Source of the DNA: Acridotheres tristis
Lineage: Eukaryota > Chordata > Aves > Passeriformes > Sturnidae
Reading direction: 5' to 3'
Length of the DNA stretch: 64,000 nt
Assembly: GCA_037013685.1 (NCBI GenBank)
Contig: CM072887.1
Location: 46,551,154-46,615,153, forward strand
Below are positions 38,135-51,579 of this stretch, one piece after another (within the stretch, counting starts at the first letter, position 1; each line of letters opens with the position of its first letter). Both the position numbers and the translations under genes were made by a program. The notes under the pieces are model-generated. The model searched no databases and was not told where the DNA came from. It worked only from the letters and a program-made list of their open reading frames with translations.

Positions 38135-39989
38135 GAAAAATACCATCCTCCACAGCATAAATTAGTAAATATTCTTACCAAAAACTTTTTTTTTTCTCAG
38201 CTATATATTATCATATGACTATAATTCTTTGCTATTTGCTCTTTCCACTAGCCGTAGGTGCACTTACAGCACAATTCATCAATTAATCATCTGAAGACAC
38301 CATTTAATGACATATACTGATCCTTGGGTTACTACAAAATCCAGCTTATTTTGCTTGGGTTTGGCTTTTTTTAAAGTAGTATCTCCTTCCAGTCTAATAA
38401 ATTAATTCAGTTGTTTTCATCTGCCATGTGATTTCAGAAGAGAAAAACATCACCTTTTTTTTTTTCGTTTACTTGGTTGTATGTTCTTTAAACTATTCAG
38501 CTCTCCTTTCTCAGCCATCTTTTCCATCTAATGGACCAGATATGCAAGAGGTGCATTTCTTTTACTCAAATCTAAAACCATGACATTTCCCATATTTAAT
38601 GATTTCCATCTCAGTTTTGCTAAAACACTATCTGGGGAATTGGACATGCTAGTTAGCTCACCTTCCTCTGCTCTTTCAGCTTCTTCCTGCTCTTTTCTGC
38701 AAGCTCCCTTCTCATCTCAGCTTTTTAACCCCAAGGACTTGAACTCTATTTTTAGCCTTTGTATGAATTTCCAATCTAATGCATTTCAAGAACCTATCAC
38801 AGATGTCTAAAACCTTGGAAGCAATTAATTAAGTCCTGCTATTTCCAGACTACACCAAAACAATTTGTCACTGCACATAAAATGGTATAATCGTGTATAA
38901 ATGTTTTCAGGCCAAGTCTTGCTATGAATTATTTAGATCATCTCTCCTAATTAAAGATCTATTGGAGGATTAATGTCTCATAACCTGGAAAACTACTTTA
39001 CTGAGTAACAAATTATCCATATAATGACCTCAAACTAAATTTATGTAACCTGAGTAGTAATTTGCATAAATATACAAAAATCCATTGAAATAGAGAAATC
39101 TGCATTCAAAAAAGGAATCTGTACCAAAAGTAAATCTATACTAGAAAAAAATAGCTCAGTGAAGATCTGGGTATTTTCAGCATTCACATCCATATACATT
39201 TATAAGGACTACTGTAAACACAGCAAGATAACACAGTTATGCTGTGGAATGAAAACATAGACTTTCCATTTTCCTCATGGAAATATAACTTACTTTCCTC
39301 TGTAATATATGCAAAGATACATTTCCTGGTGTTAGAATTTGTATCATAAGCCTACAGAATATGCTATGCACCTGAAATTGGTTGTGAAGAGAAAACAATG
39401 TAAATAGTTGGAAAATGTAGGGAAAGATGAAATAGGTCAATATATAGGTCGATGTGGAAAGTTGAAGTATTGGTCAGTATAGAGCAACTGCCTGTATTGG
39501 AATAAGGAGGGAAGCAGGATGTAATGCTATGCTTCCACAAACCAAAATGTTCATAATTGTTATTGTTTAGCTGTCAAAAAATTGATAAAGCTAAATATTA
39601 ACAGTAAAAAAAAAATAGGCTATAGCAAAAATCAACAGCAATGCTTTGTAAGCTTCCCCTCTGACTACCAGGGCACTGCCTAGCTGTGTTTCCAAAACCT
39701 GAGGCCCAGCTATGATCCAACTGTGTTACTGTGCTTGTGGCTTTTGAGAAAATGACTAAGTTAGGAGAAAGAGCTGTCTGAAAGAAGATAAAGATGAGAA
39801 AATAAAAATTACAAATGGGGACAGTTGCTGAGATGGGGCTTGTTACCAGTGTAAGAATTTACGAGGGAAAGAAAAGTAAGCTAACTTTCAAGAGGGAAAG
39901 TTGCACCAACACAGCGAGGTCTAAAATCCTAAAGGGAAAAGCCCTGGATGCTAGTCAAGGGAGCTGGGAATCATTAGGTCCCAGCTCTG
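38135..39989. other. AT-rich non-coding stretch, no gene seen
   Basis: No gene recognised. A strong 3'-splice-like tract of about 13 T followed by CTCAG ends at 38200 on plus, but what follows is AT-rich and not exon-like. A T/G-rich run lies at about 38350-38372. Confidence 0.6.
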
Positions 39990-40125
39990 AGTGGGCAGTG
40001 ACAGCAGTGATGACAGAGCTGGTGGCAGAAGGCAGCTCAGCAGCGGAGCCGGTGCCGGGGGCTGCAGGCGCTGACCCTTCCCTCCAGGTCGTGCTGGCCG
40101 CAGGTGCTGCGTGCTGGCCTAAGAG
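39990..40125. other. CpG-dense GC-rich patch
   Basis: About 135 bp with at least seven CpGs in its last 100 bp, including GCGGAGCCGGTGCCGG-type sequence, in a region otherwise poor in CpG. It is the end of a plus-strand frame of 104 codons (39815-40129, ending in TAA at 40127-40129) with no recognised domain. It is too small for a classic CpG-island promoter. It could be a small island, an old exon or a decayed GC-rich element. Confidence 0.35.
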
Positions 40126-42601
40126 CTAATGCTAATGCTTATGGACTAGGGCTTAGTCTAAGAGCTCATTAAATCCTGCCTGTCTTCTGGGTGCTACCTA
40201 GGCAATAACTGCTTTATACTCCTTGTAATATATACATATATATCTTGTAGCTGACACGTTTTCATAGCAGCTAATGACAACTGAACAAACCCATCTAAAT
40301 TGGCAGAAATGCCTGCTGATTTAATATTTTGTCTGCTGAATACATGACCTATTTCTGTTAAGCACGGCAGATCAGGCTATGACTGGACAACTTCCGAGTC
40401 CCAGATTTTCAGACCTCATTTTTGCTTTCTTTATGTCCTGCTTTTACAAGGCCACAGTTTTAGTAAAATGAAAACCAAGTATCAACTCTTCTTATCCCCC
40501 TTTACTATCTGCAGAAGGAATTACAATCAACATACATATTCCAGTCTGACTGGAGAAAAAAAAAAAACTGCTTAGAGGACATAAAGAATTTATTAGGTCT
40601 TTTTGGCTTTGGTCCTAGAAACTCTACTGTAATACACATATTATCAAAGACAAAGCTGAGCAAAAATATCTGCACTCATGCCCCCAAGCAACATGAAAAA
40701 TAGCCAGTCAGAGCATCCTACTTTGCTTGCAAATAGAAAGGGACTAATGAATTTGGATATGACTTCTGTAGTCTAGGGGAGAATGCCTGAAGAAATATGT
40801 TTTACTTAAGAAAGAAACCAATCCGTAACATACATGATTTTAATACTCATCCAAATACAATAGTAAAACAGAAAAAAAAAATTCAAACCCAACAAACAGT
40901 CCTTCCTGACCAGGGCTTTAATAAATCTCTAAAATACCTAACCTTACAAAACTGCTTCTTAGGAAGAAAAAGCCCTTCAAGATAATACAACAGAAACCTC
41001 TGAAAATCATGCAATAGTTAAAAGCATAAATGTTAGCAAACCCAACTGAATGGGATTGAGGGTTTTGGTCCATTGTACTCTAAGAATACAGTATGGCGTA
41101 AGTTCCAGTACTTAACAAAGGATTTTTAAAATTCCAGTACAAAAATAAATGGAAGCAGTGAAAAATAAAACACCTGTTCCATATTCTAGATATATGACAA
41201 AATATAAAGGACTGTTAAAAATACTTGAGAAGTCTATTTTTAAAAGCCAGAATAATAAAAAAGCAAAATATGCTGCAATTTCTTTTTGAGTAAAGGATCA
41301 ATAAAATGTAGAGAATAACACAGAAAATATAGTGCCTTCAAATCTATTATACCTTTGTATTGTACATTCCCTATTCAGGAATGTTCTATAAAAATATCCC
41401 TCCATCTTCAGGATTCAGGAAGCATCACCTTCACAATAGGTCTCTGTTCTGTGTTTTGTATGAAATACATATGTGCACAAGCCCCTCTGCAAAGAGGAAG
41501 GTGGGGGGGGAAATACCCAAACCATATTGCAGGATCTATTTTTCTCAGCGTCCAGGTCTTCACATATCTCCTGTGCAGCTTGTCCTCTTCACCAAGTCGT
41601 TGTTACAAGACCCAGTTACTGACTGGCAGTGAAACCCAATTATGTTTCACCTGCTCTATCTATAATGCTTCTGCTCTATCCCAGTAATCCCCACTACCAA
41701 GTCCAGCCTGGCACACGGCCCACCACCTTCCTAGACAGCAATTTACAGAGGCTTGAGGTTAGCCAGTAGTGCAAATGAGGACTGTAAAATTCATTTTGAT
41801 GGACTTCTGTATGATTTTAACTGTTTCCAGGAGAAAAATGCTGAGTTGTGTAACCAGTTACCTTTAATATAGAGATTGTATTTTTAGTATGTCCACGGTA
41901 TGCTTTGGATATATATTTGAAAGTTTGATCCTACAGTTCTGGAGAGCACAACAACTTGAAAACAGCAGGGGGAAAATGTGACAAGACAAACTTTTGTGTT
42001 TTCTACTGGGAGCTGCAAGGTCAATGCTGATTTAATCGAGATGTGGGGAGCAGAGCTTTATTCAGAGGTATAAAAGAGAAAGATGCTACAAGATTTCTTC
42101 TCATGAAAATTTCAATTCAATCAATATGAAAGGTACACATTTGGATCAAAAAAGGCAGTGAATCCTCAAGGACTCTTCTTACAAAGGGTTCAAATAATCT
42201 TAAAATAGCCTTAGATAGCCTGAGAGAGATCATTTTGTGGCTTTGAAAATATTGAAATAGCTGAAAATAATCAATGTGGCTGGGATCTTCACTTTCAAAT
42301 TAATGTCAGGCAATGTTATTTCTCACTGTTTTGAGTGCTTCCATGCTAATTTTTTCTTTACCAATAAGACTCATCCTAGGAATGCTACGAATTCTCTCAA
42401 CCCTGATGAGAGTACTTGAAGAAGTACAAGGCAAAGGTGGAGGGTAACTCTAGGACAAGTTAATATATTACAATGATGAGGAGTTTGTCCTAGGAAACTG
42501 TTTAACTCCCAGTATGTTTTTCTGTGCCTGTGCATCTCTCCCTTTTTTCTTCTTTAGTATTTTGAAGAAAGTCCTGATTTTTGTTCTTCAAAGGCTAAAT
42601 G

Positions 42602-42615
42602 AAAAAAAAAAAAAA
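42602..42615. repeat. 14-A homopolymer
   Basis: Uninterrupted A run followed by AAAC-like units. Confidence 0.85.
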
Positions 42616-43203
42616 CAAACCAAAGAGCAAACACCCACTAAAAAACAATGAGTGAACATTACTTAGTTATCCTATTATAGTTGCTGAATTGAAATACCTC
42701 CATCTATAGCATCATCTCAGTTGGATGTCTTTTCAAATGAACTTAAACTAGCACCAAATCTGTTTCCATCTAACACCCATTTTAGACCAAGTCATATAAA
42801 TATGAATCAAAACAAGTCTCATGTTAGTAAGTGAGCTCGTCTCAGTGTAGAAATACTTAAATTTGACTTGCAGTTTTTAAAAGTCAGCTAACAGTACGTG
42901 AAAAAAAATATATGATGCATGCAATATTTTAATATACACTGTGTATATATTTATAATTTAAAGTCTACTTTATTACACTTTTAATATGAAAAAGTGAAGA
43001 AAACAACTAAAAATTAAAGGAATGGTGTTTTAAATTATCTGGGATTTTTGAACTACAACATAAAGTACATTTAAATTTTATTACTGAAGGATTTTTACTT
43101 TGCTTTACTTATATCACAGTTTATTTTAGAATGCAACAGCACTGATAATGTCTTTGAAGAGATATGTGCTCAAAATAAAGAGACTCAAAACCCAAAACCC
43201 AAA

Positions 43204-43237
43204 ACATTTAAAATTAAGTAACATTTAAAATTAAGTG
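43204..43237. repeat. 17-bp tandem duplication
   Basis: ACATTTAAAATTAAGT plus A, then the same 16 bases plus G: two adjacent 17-bp units with one difference. It lies directly after a CCCAAAA repeat (43185-43203). Confidence 0.85.
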
Positions 43238-44530
43238 TCAAGGGGCATGTGCAACAAAATGAACATTAAAAAAATCTAAGCTGATTCTAAGTTTATTTAT
43301 GGAATTTTTTTCCCTTGTGTAGAATAAATGGATATGCAATTTGCTTTGGCTTTGTGTTTAGATTTAATCTGCATCTGAAAAAAAGGTTGTTCAATGGATT
43401 TCTGGGATAACTAGAGAATCAGACCAAATTAAATCACCCGTTCATTATCAGATGTGTCTACTCTTATACATTATATATACACACACAGACACACTTATAT
43501 ATGTACCCTCCAAATCCTCATTCACTCTGATCTCTTCCTTCACGATAATACTGTCATCTCTGGGTCCCACAAAATGAACTTATTGAATCTTCCCTACTGG
43601 ACTGCAATGAAGAAAAATGAAAAAGCTGGATTGCCATTGGCCAGGTCACCATTTCCGAAGTTTTGCTGAGGAATGCATCTCTCCAGAAGAAACATCTCAT
43701 AGGAGGCAAATAAGTCATGCAGCACAGCAGGATTTCCAACTGCATGTATTTGAATTTGGATTCAAAAGACTGAGAAATACTGGAGCTCCACTTTTTGGCA
43801 GTAGTGTCACCAACTACCACTTTTTAAAACCATAACATTTACTACCTGGAAAGCTGCATATACTTGTAGCAGTCCTTAACGTTTCTGATTTCTCTTGACT
43901 CAGGACTGACTTCTAGGTCTGAAACTTGCATGAGAGGCTTGAATCTGAGGGTATACACAGCACCAAAACTTCCAAAACTGAATGACAGGTCACAGACGTA
44001 GTATACTTAATTAAGTAATAAAGAAGAAAACACTCAAATAACCCAGGGACTTAAATTTTGATCAAGGTTTAAGAGTCACTGAGAATTAGTGATCAAAAGT
44101 ACTATTGAGATATAGTAGGACAAGATGGAGAAATAGTACAAATGGTGTGAGATTTTAATTTGACTGATTGCTTGAATGAAATAATTAACATTTTGTAAAT
44201 GTGACAGAAGACATAAAAATTCAAGACTTGACTATCAGAGAAAATATAGCTACAGCCTGAAATTCCAATTGACAGGGGAAAAAGAGCCTTTGCTTGTAAT
44301 GATGTGGAAAGTAAATCCCCAAAAGTGTCACCAGATTTAAGATATGACTAGCAGTGAGTGACCTACCTTTCATTTTTAACTATCAACTGAACCTTTTCAC
44401 AGCCCCAGAGGCTAAATGTGAACTTTCATGCGACCACAACCGAGTGCTTCTCACAGGGTTCTTAAAAGGCAGCAGTTTTAAAAGTAATAATCAGTTAAAA
44501 CTACCACAGAAAGCCTCACCGTCTGTAAGC

Positions 44531-44606
44531 AAAAAAACCCAACCAAACAAAAAACCCCCACAAAACCCAAAAAACCCCAACCTTCCAAAAAAAACCAAAC
44601 CAAAGG
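44531..44606. repeat. A/C-rich low-complexity tract
   Basis: Runs of A and C such as AAAAAAACCCAACC and AAAACCCAAAAAACCCC on the plus strand. It accounts for the artefactual Lys/Pro-rich reading frame across it. Confidence 0.85.
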
Positions 44607-45673
44607 ACCTTGTCTGCACTGTACACTGCATCTTTACAAGACAGCAATTTTTACTACCAGTCAGCTCCAGCCTTTTCCATGCTTTCTTCTAGATTTATTA
44701 GTTTAGTAATTTGAAAGGTTTATGAATCAAGTCAATGTGTTCAATCAATTTCAGTCTCAAATAACCTTCTTGTAGAGGCTGAGACCAGGAATTGTCATTT
44801 GAAGAAATGGTAGGTGTTGTACAGAAGTAACAGAAATAACTGAGGTTTAGAAAACTTAATCTCTTCCCTATACCTGTCTGTAGGCATGAAGTCACATGCA
44901 ATTTCTCAGGCAGAAAACCAGACCACTTGGATCAATTTGGTGTCTCAACTTCTCATTTTGTGGAATATTCACTTTAACATTAATGTGGCAAAATGGGATA
45001 GTAGAGGATTAATAAGCAGGGAATAGTGAGGCAGACAGCCCTTCTAAAGACATCAACCAGCAGGCATGAAATTGTATATATAATTTCAACTGCCATATAA
45101 AGAGTAAAGTGTTTCTTGTCCACTACAGAACCGGTTAAGATTTAAACTTTTATAACTGAAATCTAGTGAAGGAGCTGAAACAGCTTCAGATCTCATCTTT
45201 TTGATGCTGGAGAAGGCAAAAAGCAAGTCTAGAGGAATATTCTCCTTCCCACAAACATAATTTCAAATTACTTATATTTGACAAAGACTCTTGGGCCTCC
45301 CATCATGTTTCATTGCCTTGGGTGGCTCTACCAACCCACACTTCCTCATTTGCTCTCAGAATTTTGCCCATCCAAGTTGGAGGTCCAGGAGGAAGAAAGG
45401 TAAATTCCTACAGTCATTCAAGTGTGCCTTCCTTCCTAGTCCTGTATCAGCAGAATGAACTAAAGCACAAAAGAATTGAGAATTGGTGATTGGTGCTGTC
45501 TCCTGTCAAACATCCATCCTTTTTGTGCCCAAGTTCTCTCTGCTAAATGAGGTGGAGAGATGGCCCTTCCTGACTGGTCACATATCTTCTCAGTGTGCAA
45601 AGATTCAAGATTTTCTGTTTGCATATAACAGTATGTGAAATTACAGAAGAGCTATAGTAGGAGAACATTGATA

Positions 45674-45701
45674 AATTTTTATCAGAACACTGATAAAAAT
45701 T
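45674..45701. repeat. Perfect 12-bp inverted repeat, 4-nt loop
   Basis: AATTTTTATCAG (45674-45685), loop AACA, then CTGATAAAAATT (45690-45701). The arms are exact reverse complements. It contains two copies of a GATAA word facing each other, so a paired GATA-type site is possible, but it may be chance AT sequence. Confidence 0.7.
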
Positions 45702-45949
45702 GGACGTGAAACACACAGAATAGAGGGAGCAGGTCGTTGTCTTGATCAGTAATCTCTAACTGAACCTTACTACTACACCTAAAAATAATGTTAAGTCATG
45801 TAGAATATTACAGAAATGTCAGCTAATAAAAAACCCCTTTAAGAATTTAAAAGGCAAGAGCCTTGAGCAGTTGACAATAGGTTTCTCCCAGAGAAACAAC
45901 TCATGTAGACAGAGGAGTCAGGATTACTGGAGCTAGCTGTCATGCAGCT

Positions 45950-46260
45950 CTGTGAACTTTATACATTTCTGTTAGCTGAGGGTATTGGCCCGTGCTGACC
46001 TTCTGTACTCTGCTTGAGGCAATCACATCAAACTTCCTTTCTGATGAGCCAATGTGAATGGCACTCTGCTAATGACTCTTCCTGCCACATTTCAAGATTC
46101 ATGGCAGTTACATCCAAAGGAATTATGGACTCCCTATCTTTTGCCTTCAATTAATGAAATCTTTTCAGTTCAAAGACCCTCAACTTGAATGCTAATTCAA
46201 AGGATATCAAAGTAATTGATAGTCTGCATGAATAAATCTATGTGCTTGAAAATGCTTAGC
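45950..46260. promoter_or_regulatory. Possible conserved non-coding element
   Basis: Unique sequence free of simple repeat, with GCTAATGACTC, TTCAATTAATGAAATC and AAAGTAATTGATAG words, the kind of homeodomain and AP-1-like clustering seen in vertebrate non-coding elements. Conservation could not be tested. Confidence 0.18.
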
Positions 46261-48116
46261 CTTCAAAAACCGCATCCATTTATAATCATGGTGCCTTAAA
46301 ATAGTGAAATCAGAAAAAATTCCTGTGCATTACACATACAGTTGGTTAACCTATATTAGGAAAGGAGTTAATTTCCTTACCAACTAATTTCAGAGTAAAT
46401 TCAGACAGCAAGTAACTACATCCCACTTCTTCTATATGTAAGCTGTTGCTTGACCTTTGCCTGGAGAATTTCTGCAAAATGACAGTTTCATAGCTTGTAC
46501 TTCCAGTGTTACTCCTGATTAAAAAAATCCCGACTAATTAGCATGTAACAACCAACATTAACAACATATGCTGGGACTGTAATGAAGTCCTAATTTGTAA
46601 AATATTCTCAAGGATGCTGTATTATTGATTAAAAATTAACATTTTCTCTTGCTCTAGAGCAATTAGTGAAAATGTAAGATAATGAATATTTATAAAGCTA
46701 AGGTAAAAACTTGATCATACCCTAAGACACCATTTTTTATGCTTAATAGCAGCTAGGAAACTGCTGGCAAGCAAATCATATGTATTAGGTTTCCAAGGCA
46801 GAAGTTTGTTCATGGCAGTCTGGTTTACAACTAGAGCTGAGAATACAAGAAAAGGGCAATTTCCCTCACAAAAACCAAAAGGCAGCAGCAATAGCACCAA
46901 ACAAAGCACAAGAAGTCAAGCTAACATCTCATGCATATTCCCAAGTGTTTCTCAAGAGGTCAAACTGTCAAGTTAGCTAACACCTTCGATGAATTCAACA
47001 GCAATGCTAGTTACAGCTTTGCAGTTTCACTTCAGAAAAATAGTATGTGCATGCTGCATTGCACTCATTCACTGGGACTCCCCTGACGGAGTATAAGGCA
47101 GTAGCTAGACATTTTATGTTGCTGGCAAAGAAAAGATTTGGCCCATTCTTCACTCTCAGGAACAACTTGTTTTATGAGCTGTTCTGCTAGCACTCTGCAC
47201 TTATCAAGCAATTATACCTTTTAGCACTTTGTCTTAATATCAACTTTTTAATCATTCCTTAGCCCAGAACGACCTATCAACAAAACCTTCCTATTTTGTA
47301 TTTTCTGGCTTTGGTTCTCATCCCCAGATTTCATAAGCACAAAAAACCTCCACTATACTTATTAAAGAGATTGCCCCAGGACTTGCCATATGAAAGGCGA
47401 TAAAACAAATGTGTCAAATCTTAAGGTAGAGGTGTATTTCAGATACATTCAATTCTTAGAAATTAATTACACTGGAAGGAACACTTCAAAGTAGTTGCTA
47501 ATGCTAACTTCTGGAAATTACAACAGAAAAAACATACAAACAGCTGTCATTGGGGCTTTTCCTCCAAATCAAGAAAAACATTACTGGTTTAGCCTATGGT
47601 CTTAAGAAACACAGAGATATATTAGATGGTCACCAGGCAGGGAAGGATCTGCCTGTAAAGGATGCCATATCCTGTAAAAATATAAACATATCCCTTGCAA
47701 TCCCCTGTCACCAGCCTGAGTAGAAACCTTGGTGTACAGGCAGACAGGCGAGTATGGAATTTCTTGCTTAGTTCTTTTCCTTAACCAGATGGGAATTCAA
47801 ACCCTCCTTGAGAGCTGTCGTCTCAATCTTTCCATAAGGTAACTGGGACTTTATGCGGCATGCTGAGAGCTCAAGGTATTAAGTTTTTAATCAAAAAAGA
47901 TACTTTTCTCTTTGAGGAAGAGTCTTACATAATCGCCATGGCAGCAGAACCTGCTGATCTCAGCTGTAGCTGCAATACACATCTACTTGCAGCCTTCACA
48001 GAAATGCTTCTGACAGTGAGGGAAAGGTTGTTAAAAGCTGTGGCTGTCACAAAGGGAAGTGTCATAGAAAGAGGGGTGTTTTTTCTGCAGCCTGAATCTT
48101 TCTGGAGCTATTAAAG

Positions 48117-48188
48117 GTGTTTTGGTTTTGGAGGGGTGGTTGTTGTTGTTGTTGAGCTGTGGTTTTTTTGTTGCTCTTTTTTTTCCTG
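48117..48188. repeat. G/T-rich low-complexity tract with (GTT)n core
   Basis: GTTTTGGTTTTGG, a G-run, four to five GTT units, then T-rich sequence. It is the main exception to the plus-strand A/C bias of low-complexity tracts in the window. Confidence 0.8.
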
Positions 48189-50554
48189 TAATGAATAGGT
48201 TATAGCAAGAAAAAATAGAATTGAAAAGAACCTTAAAATTAGGCTGCAGTGTTATCTCTCCTACTTATTTGCTAGCACCATTGAGCCATGGCTCTGCTTC
48301 TCTCAGGTAAAGCCAGTTTGTGGTAATTAAAATATTGACATTTATTTTCTGACAAAAAGGAAAGATTCAGTGCTTTTATAAGATAACTCAAAAAACCACC
48401 TTTTGTCAGCATCTTTTCCAGTTAACTTTGTGTAGTATTAATAATGTAAGTTAATATGAAAGTTTTTATTCAGTTCTCTACTACAAAAGGGCTGACTATG
48501 GCATTACCAATCAGAAATAAATGCTAAATGACAGCTCATTACATCCATATGCATTTCCTCCCCTTGTTAACTTCAGTAGATGTGACCTATCAAAGGATAT
48601 TCCTTTGCATTTCATTAACTCAGAAATATGGGGGAACACATAAGGGACAAGCATTTCTAACCAGAGGATTTGTGCTATAGAAATGTTTTCTATATCTTTG
48701 GTAACTTCTGCGTCAAAAGACCTTTCTTACACTTATGCCTAGTTTCAAATGTGCAAACTACACTGCTAATTTTAACAATAAATCTTAAAGCATCAAAATA
48801 TTTGCCAATATTAAATAATGCTAGAAGAGTAAAGGAGAACAACTTCTAATCAGCATTTTAAGCTCTAGTGTTTTTTAGCACTGAGAGCACTAACACATAG
48901 CCTTTGCCATCATGCCTAATCAGAGGCCATGTTCTTCGTGTTCTTTTCAGTTTAAAAATATGAGGGTTTATGGTTTTGTTCCTTTAAAATCTTGGTGATT
49001 TTATCAGAAAAAATAAAGAGCCAGGAAAGGAGGGTGTCTATCTCAAACAAAAGAACACATTTAAGCAACAGGTGACAACTCAAATAATCAAGTGGTTCAA
49101 GAGATGAATTACTGCTGTGATAATTAACATGATTACAACCAAGTGAGGAATAAAGCTGTGGCGACTGTAAATATTCTAAGATGGACCAAACTGAATGGTA
49201 ATTGCACCAACTACTGTTTTTCAATACTGCTCCTCAATTACAGGAAACACAGCCACAGTTTCTGTGGGTTTGTTTCGAAAGGAGCTGAGTATACATAGAA
49301 GCTACTAAAAATCCATTACTCCAGTCCTATGAATTTTGATGAAATTTGGAACACCTTACACCTTGGAAAAGCGTATGGAAGTGGGCAAACAAAGCCTCCA
49401 GTTTTTAGAAGTGCTTTTACAGAGACACAATAAACTGGTAAATTTGCATGCCTCTTTTTTTTTTTTCAGTTATGAACTATTAACCTGGAGAAATTCAGTA
49501 CTGTACTTCAATTTCCATAAGCTCTAAGTTATTGCGAAACAAGTTTCCCAGCAATATAACTTAGATTGTTGCTTCTTATCTTATCTGTGCAAGTTTTCAG
49601 GAGAGCTGACTTGTTATCTTTTAACTATATATTCTACATCAGCATTTCCCAGGCCGACTCAACCCATGGGTTTTGTTGTCTGACTGACTGGAATTACTAC
49701 TTTCTTTACTAATTCATGCCAAGAAAGCTTCTGAATGAATTATTCTCAGGTCAGTGTCAAAGGTGCCATATAATATAAACACTTGTTTAGAGTTATCACT
49801 AATATACTTAATTTATTGAGATAAATAAGGAATCCCTTGGCACAAACAGTATTTTACACTACAGAGAGAAAGCTATTTTGGCAGCAGTCAGCATTATGGG
49901 TTCAGAAGTAATTACTGACATAAATCAATAGATGCTGGAAATATTGATTATACATTCACTGTTAATTCTCTGGCACTGTATCTCCAGGTTATGACCATCA
50001 CCTCTTTCACTTAAGTCTTTTTAAAAAGCCTAGAAATAAATATAAAATTTCAGGCTGTGGAAAAGAGTAAATAATCTGTTAATGACTCATAAGATAAAAT
50101 CTTTGTATGTCATTGCATCATCAGACTTTGAATGTTCCATGGAGTAATTTTTTACCTCCTTCTCATTAGTGTAAGATACTAATATGGATTAAAGGGAACT
50201 TTCCAAGAAAATGAGAGAAATATGATAACTGTCATACAGTTTCTCAGTTGCATTTTTCCCTGTTCTGGTGAATGAAAGTTAAATGTCATCTCCCCATTTA
50301 ATGTGTTCTGCTTTGATTGGATTGGGCAGGAGGAATATATTCAAAATTTAGATTCCTTTATGAGAGGAGAGGTTTTCAGCCTCAGTTCCTAGAACTGGGC
50401 AGTATATTTGCAGAAAGGTTAAGTGGGGTTAAATGGGAGTAAAAACTTAATTTCAAGGGATAATGGTACAGTAGTTAATATAATGTTTTGGAGTATTTTA
50501 GAGGGAGTGAGGGTATGTGCATATTTGTTTATGTCAAGAAAAATTTTCCCAGAT

Positions 50555-50574
50555 GAGAAAGATAGAGAAAGATA
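50555..50574. repeat. 10-bp perfect tandem duplication
   Basis: GAGAAAGATA occurs twice head to tail. Confidence 0.8.
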
Positions 50575-51579
50575 GAAGCTAAACTGGACAGACAATAATA
50601 TAAGAAATCAGAGAGACACACAGACACTAGGGGAGAGCAAAAGACATCAAAGCTAACTGGTCATGTTGGTGTGAGAAAAACTGAGTATATGAATAAATTT
50701 AATTTAAGAATTAAAATGAAATTACTAGTCTGCATAAGCAAGGGAGGCAACCATTCTAATTAGTTTTCAAGTGGAACTTGATGAATTTGTTACCAATAAT
50801 CCATCAGGCTGTAATCACTGGAAACTGAAATCAGTTTTTCCCTGCTAAAGCACATCCCCTGAGTTTACTCTCCCCCAAGCAAATTGGTCTCCGAGAGCTT
50901 CACCCTGAAAATAGTTACATTTGCCTCTAGAAGCCCTACCAAGCCTCTTTTTCTAAAGTGAATCTCCTGTCATATCTAATTTCTTAATCCTTTCTAAGAG
51001 ACACCAGTTTTGTTGCTTGCACTGCCACTGCTCCAGCCTCTGCCCTAGGTCAGGCACACATATTTCTGCAGAACAGCTCCCCCCACATTCTTAGAGAAGC
51101 ATTTCTTAGCAAGGTTGCAGCAGGACGACATCAACAGGATGTACTTTTGCTAAGATCTAATAGAAAGTTGAATTGCAGATAACTGAGATTTTCCTTCTGT
51201 AGATGTCTTTCTTCATAGGCCCAGAGTCAGGGGCTTTCCAGAACCACTTCTCACTTAAAGAGACCCTAATGCAGCACTACACTGGGGCATTTTCTTAGTA
51301 GAACATACTTATTTACAAAAAGTTATTTACAAACTCCCTCCTCCTCAAGCATAGAGATCTTCTATTTAGGATCTGTGTAAATGTGCTGATGCAGGAATAC
51401 CCCAGTGTGCTTCTGCTCTGATTTTCACAAGGCTATTAAATAGTGTTCACCCCAGAAAGAGATAAGTCACTCTTTTCATCATTAAAAAGAAAGCTATGAT
51501 GATCACAGCCATGGTAAGGTGATGAACAGTAAAAGTCGCTTCCTAATCATAAAAGTCACTCAGATCTGTGTGTAGCACA

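Larger units (their letters stand above)
40130..45949. other. AT-rich non-coding stretch, no gene seen
   Basis: No gene recognised. The 112-codon plus frame at 44354-44692 runs through A/C-rich low complexity and encodes a Lys/Pro/Asn run, so it is not taken as a gene. Frames open on both strands at 43554-43835 have no known domain. An 8-G run lies at about 41503-41510. Microsatellite-like TA/CA sequence lies at about 43464-43508. Confidence 0.65.
46261..51579. other. AT-rich non-coding stretch, no gene seen
   Basis: No gene recognised. A plus frame at 47860-48114 (84 codons) has no known domain. A 14-T tract ending in CAG at 49467-49469 resembles a 3' splice site but the following sequence is not exon-like. 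A second weak regulatory candidate lies at about 49720-50000 (ATTACTGACATAAATCAATAG and ATTGATTATACATTC words). Confidence 0.6.

Noticed and set aside
44354..44692. 112-codon plus frame with a Lys/Pro/Asn-rich stretch
   Set aside because: The frame runs through an A/C-rich low-complexity tract at 44531-44606, which removes stop codons by composition. No domain, no conservation evidence.
48285..48312. CTGCTTCTCTCAG|GTAAAG on plus as a recursive splice site
   Set aside because: Good pyrimidine tract but a poor donor (GTAAAG) and no downstream partner.
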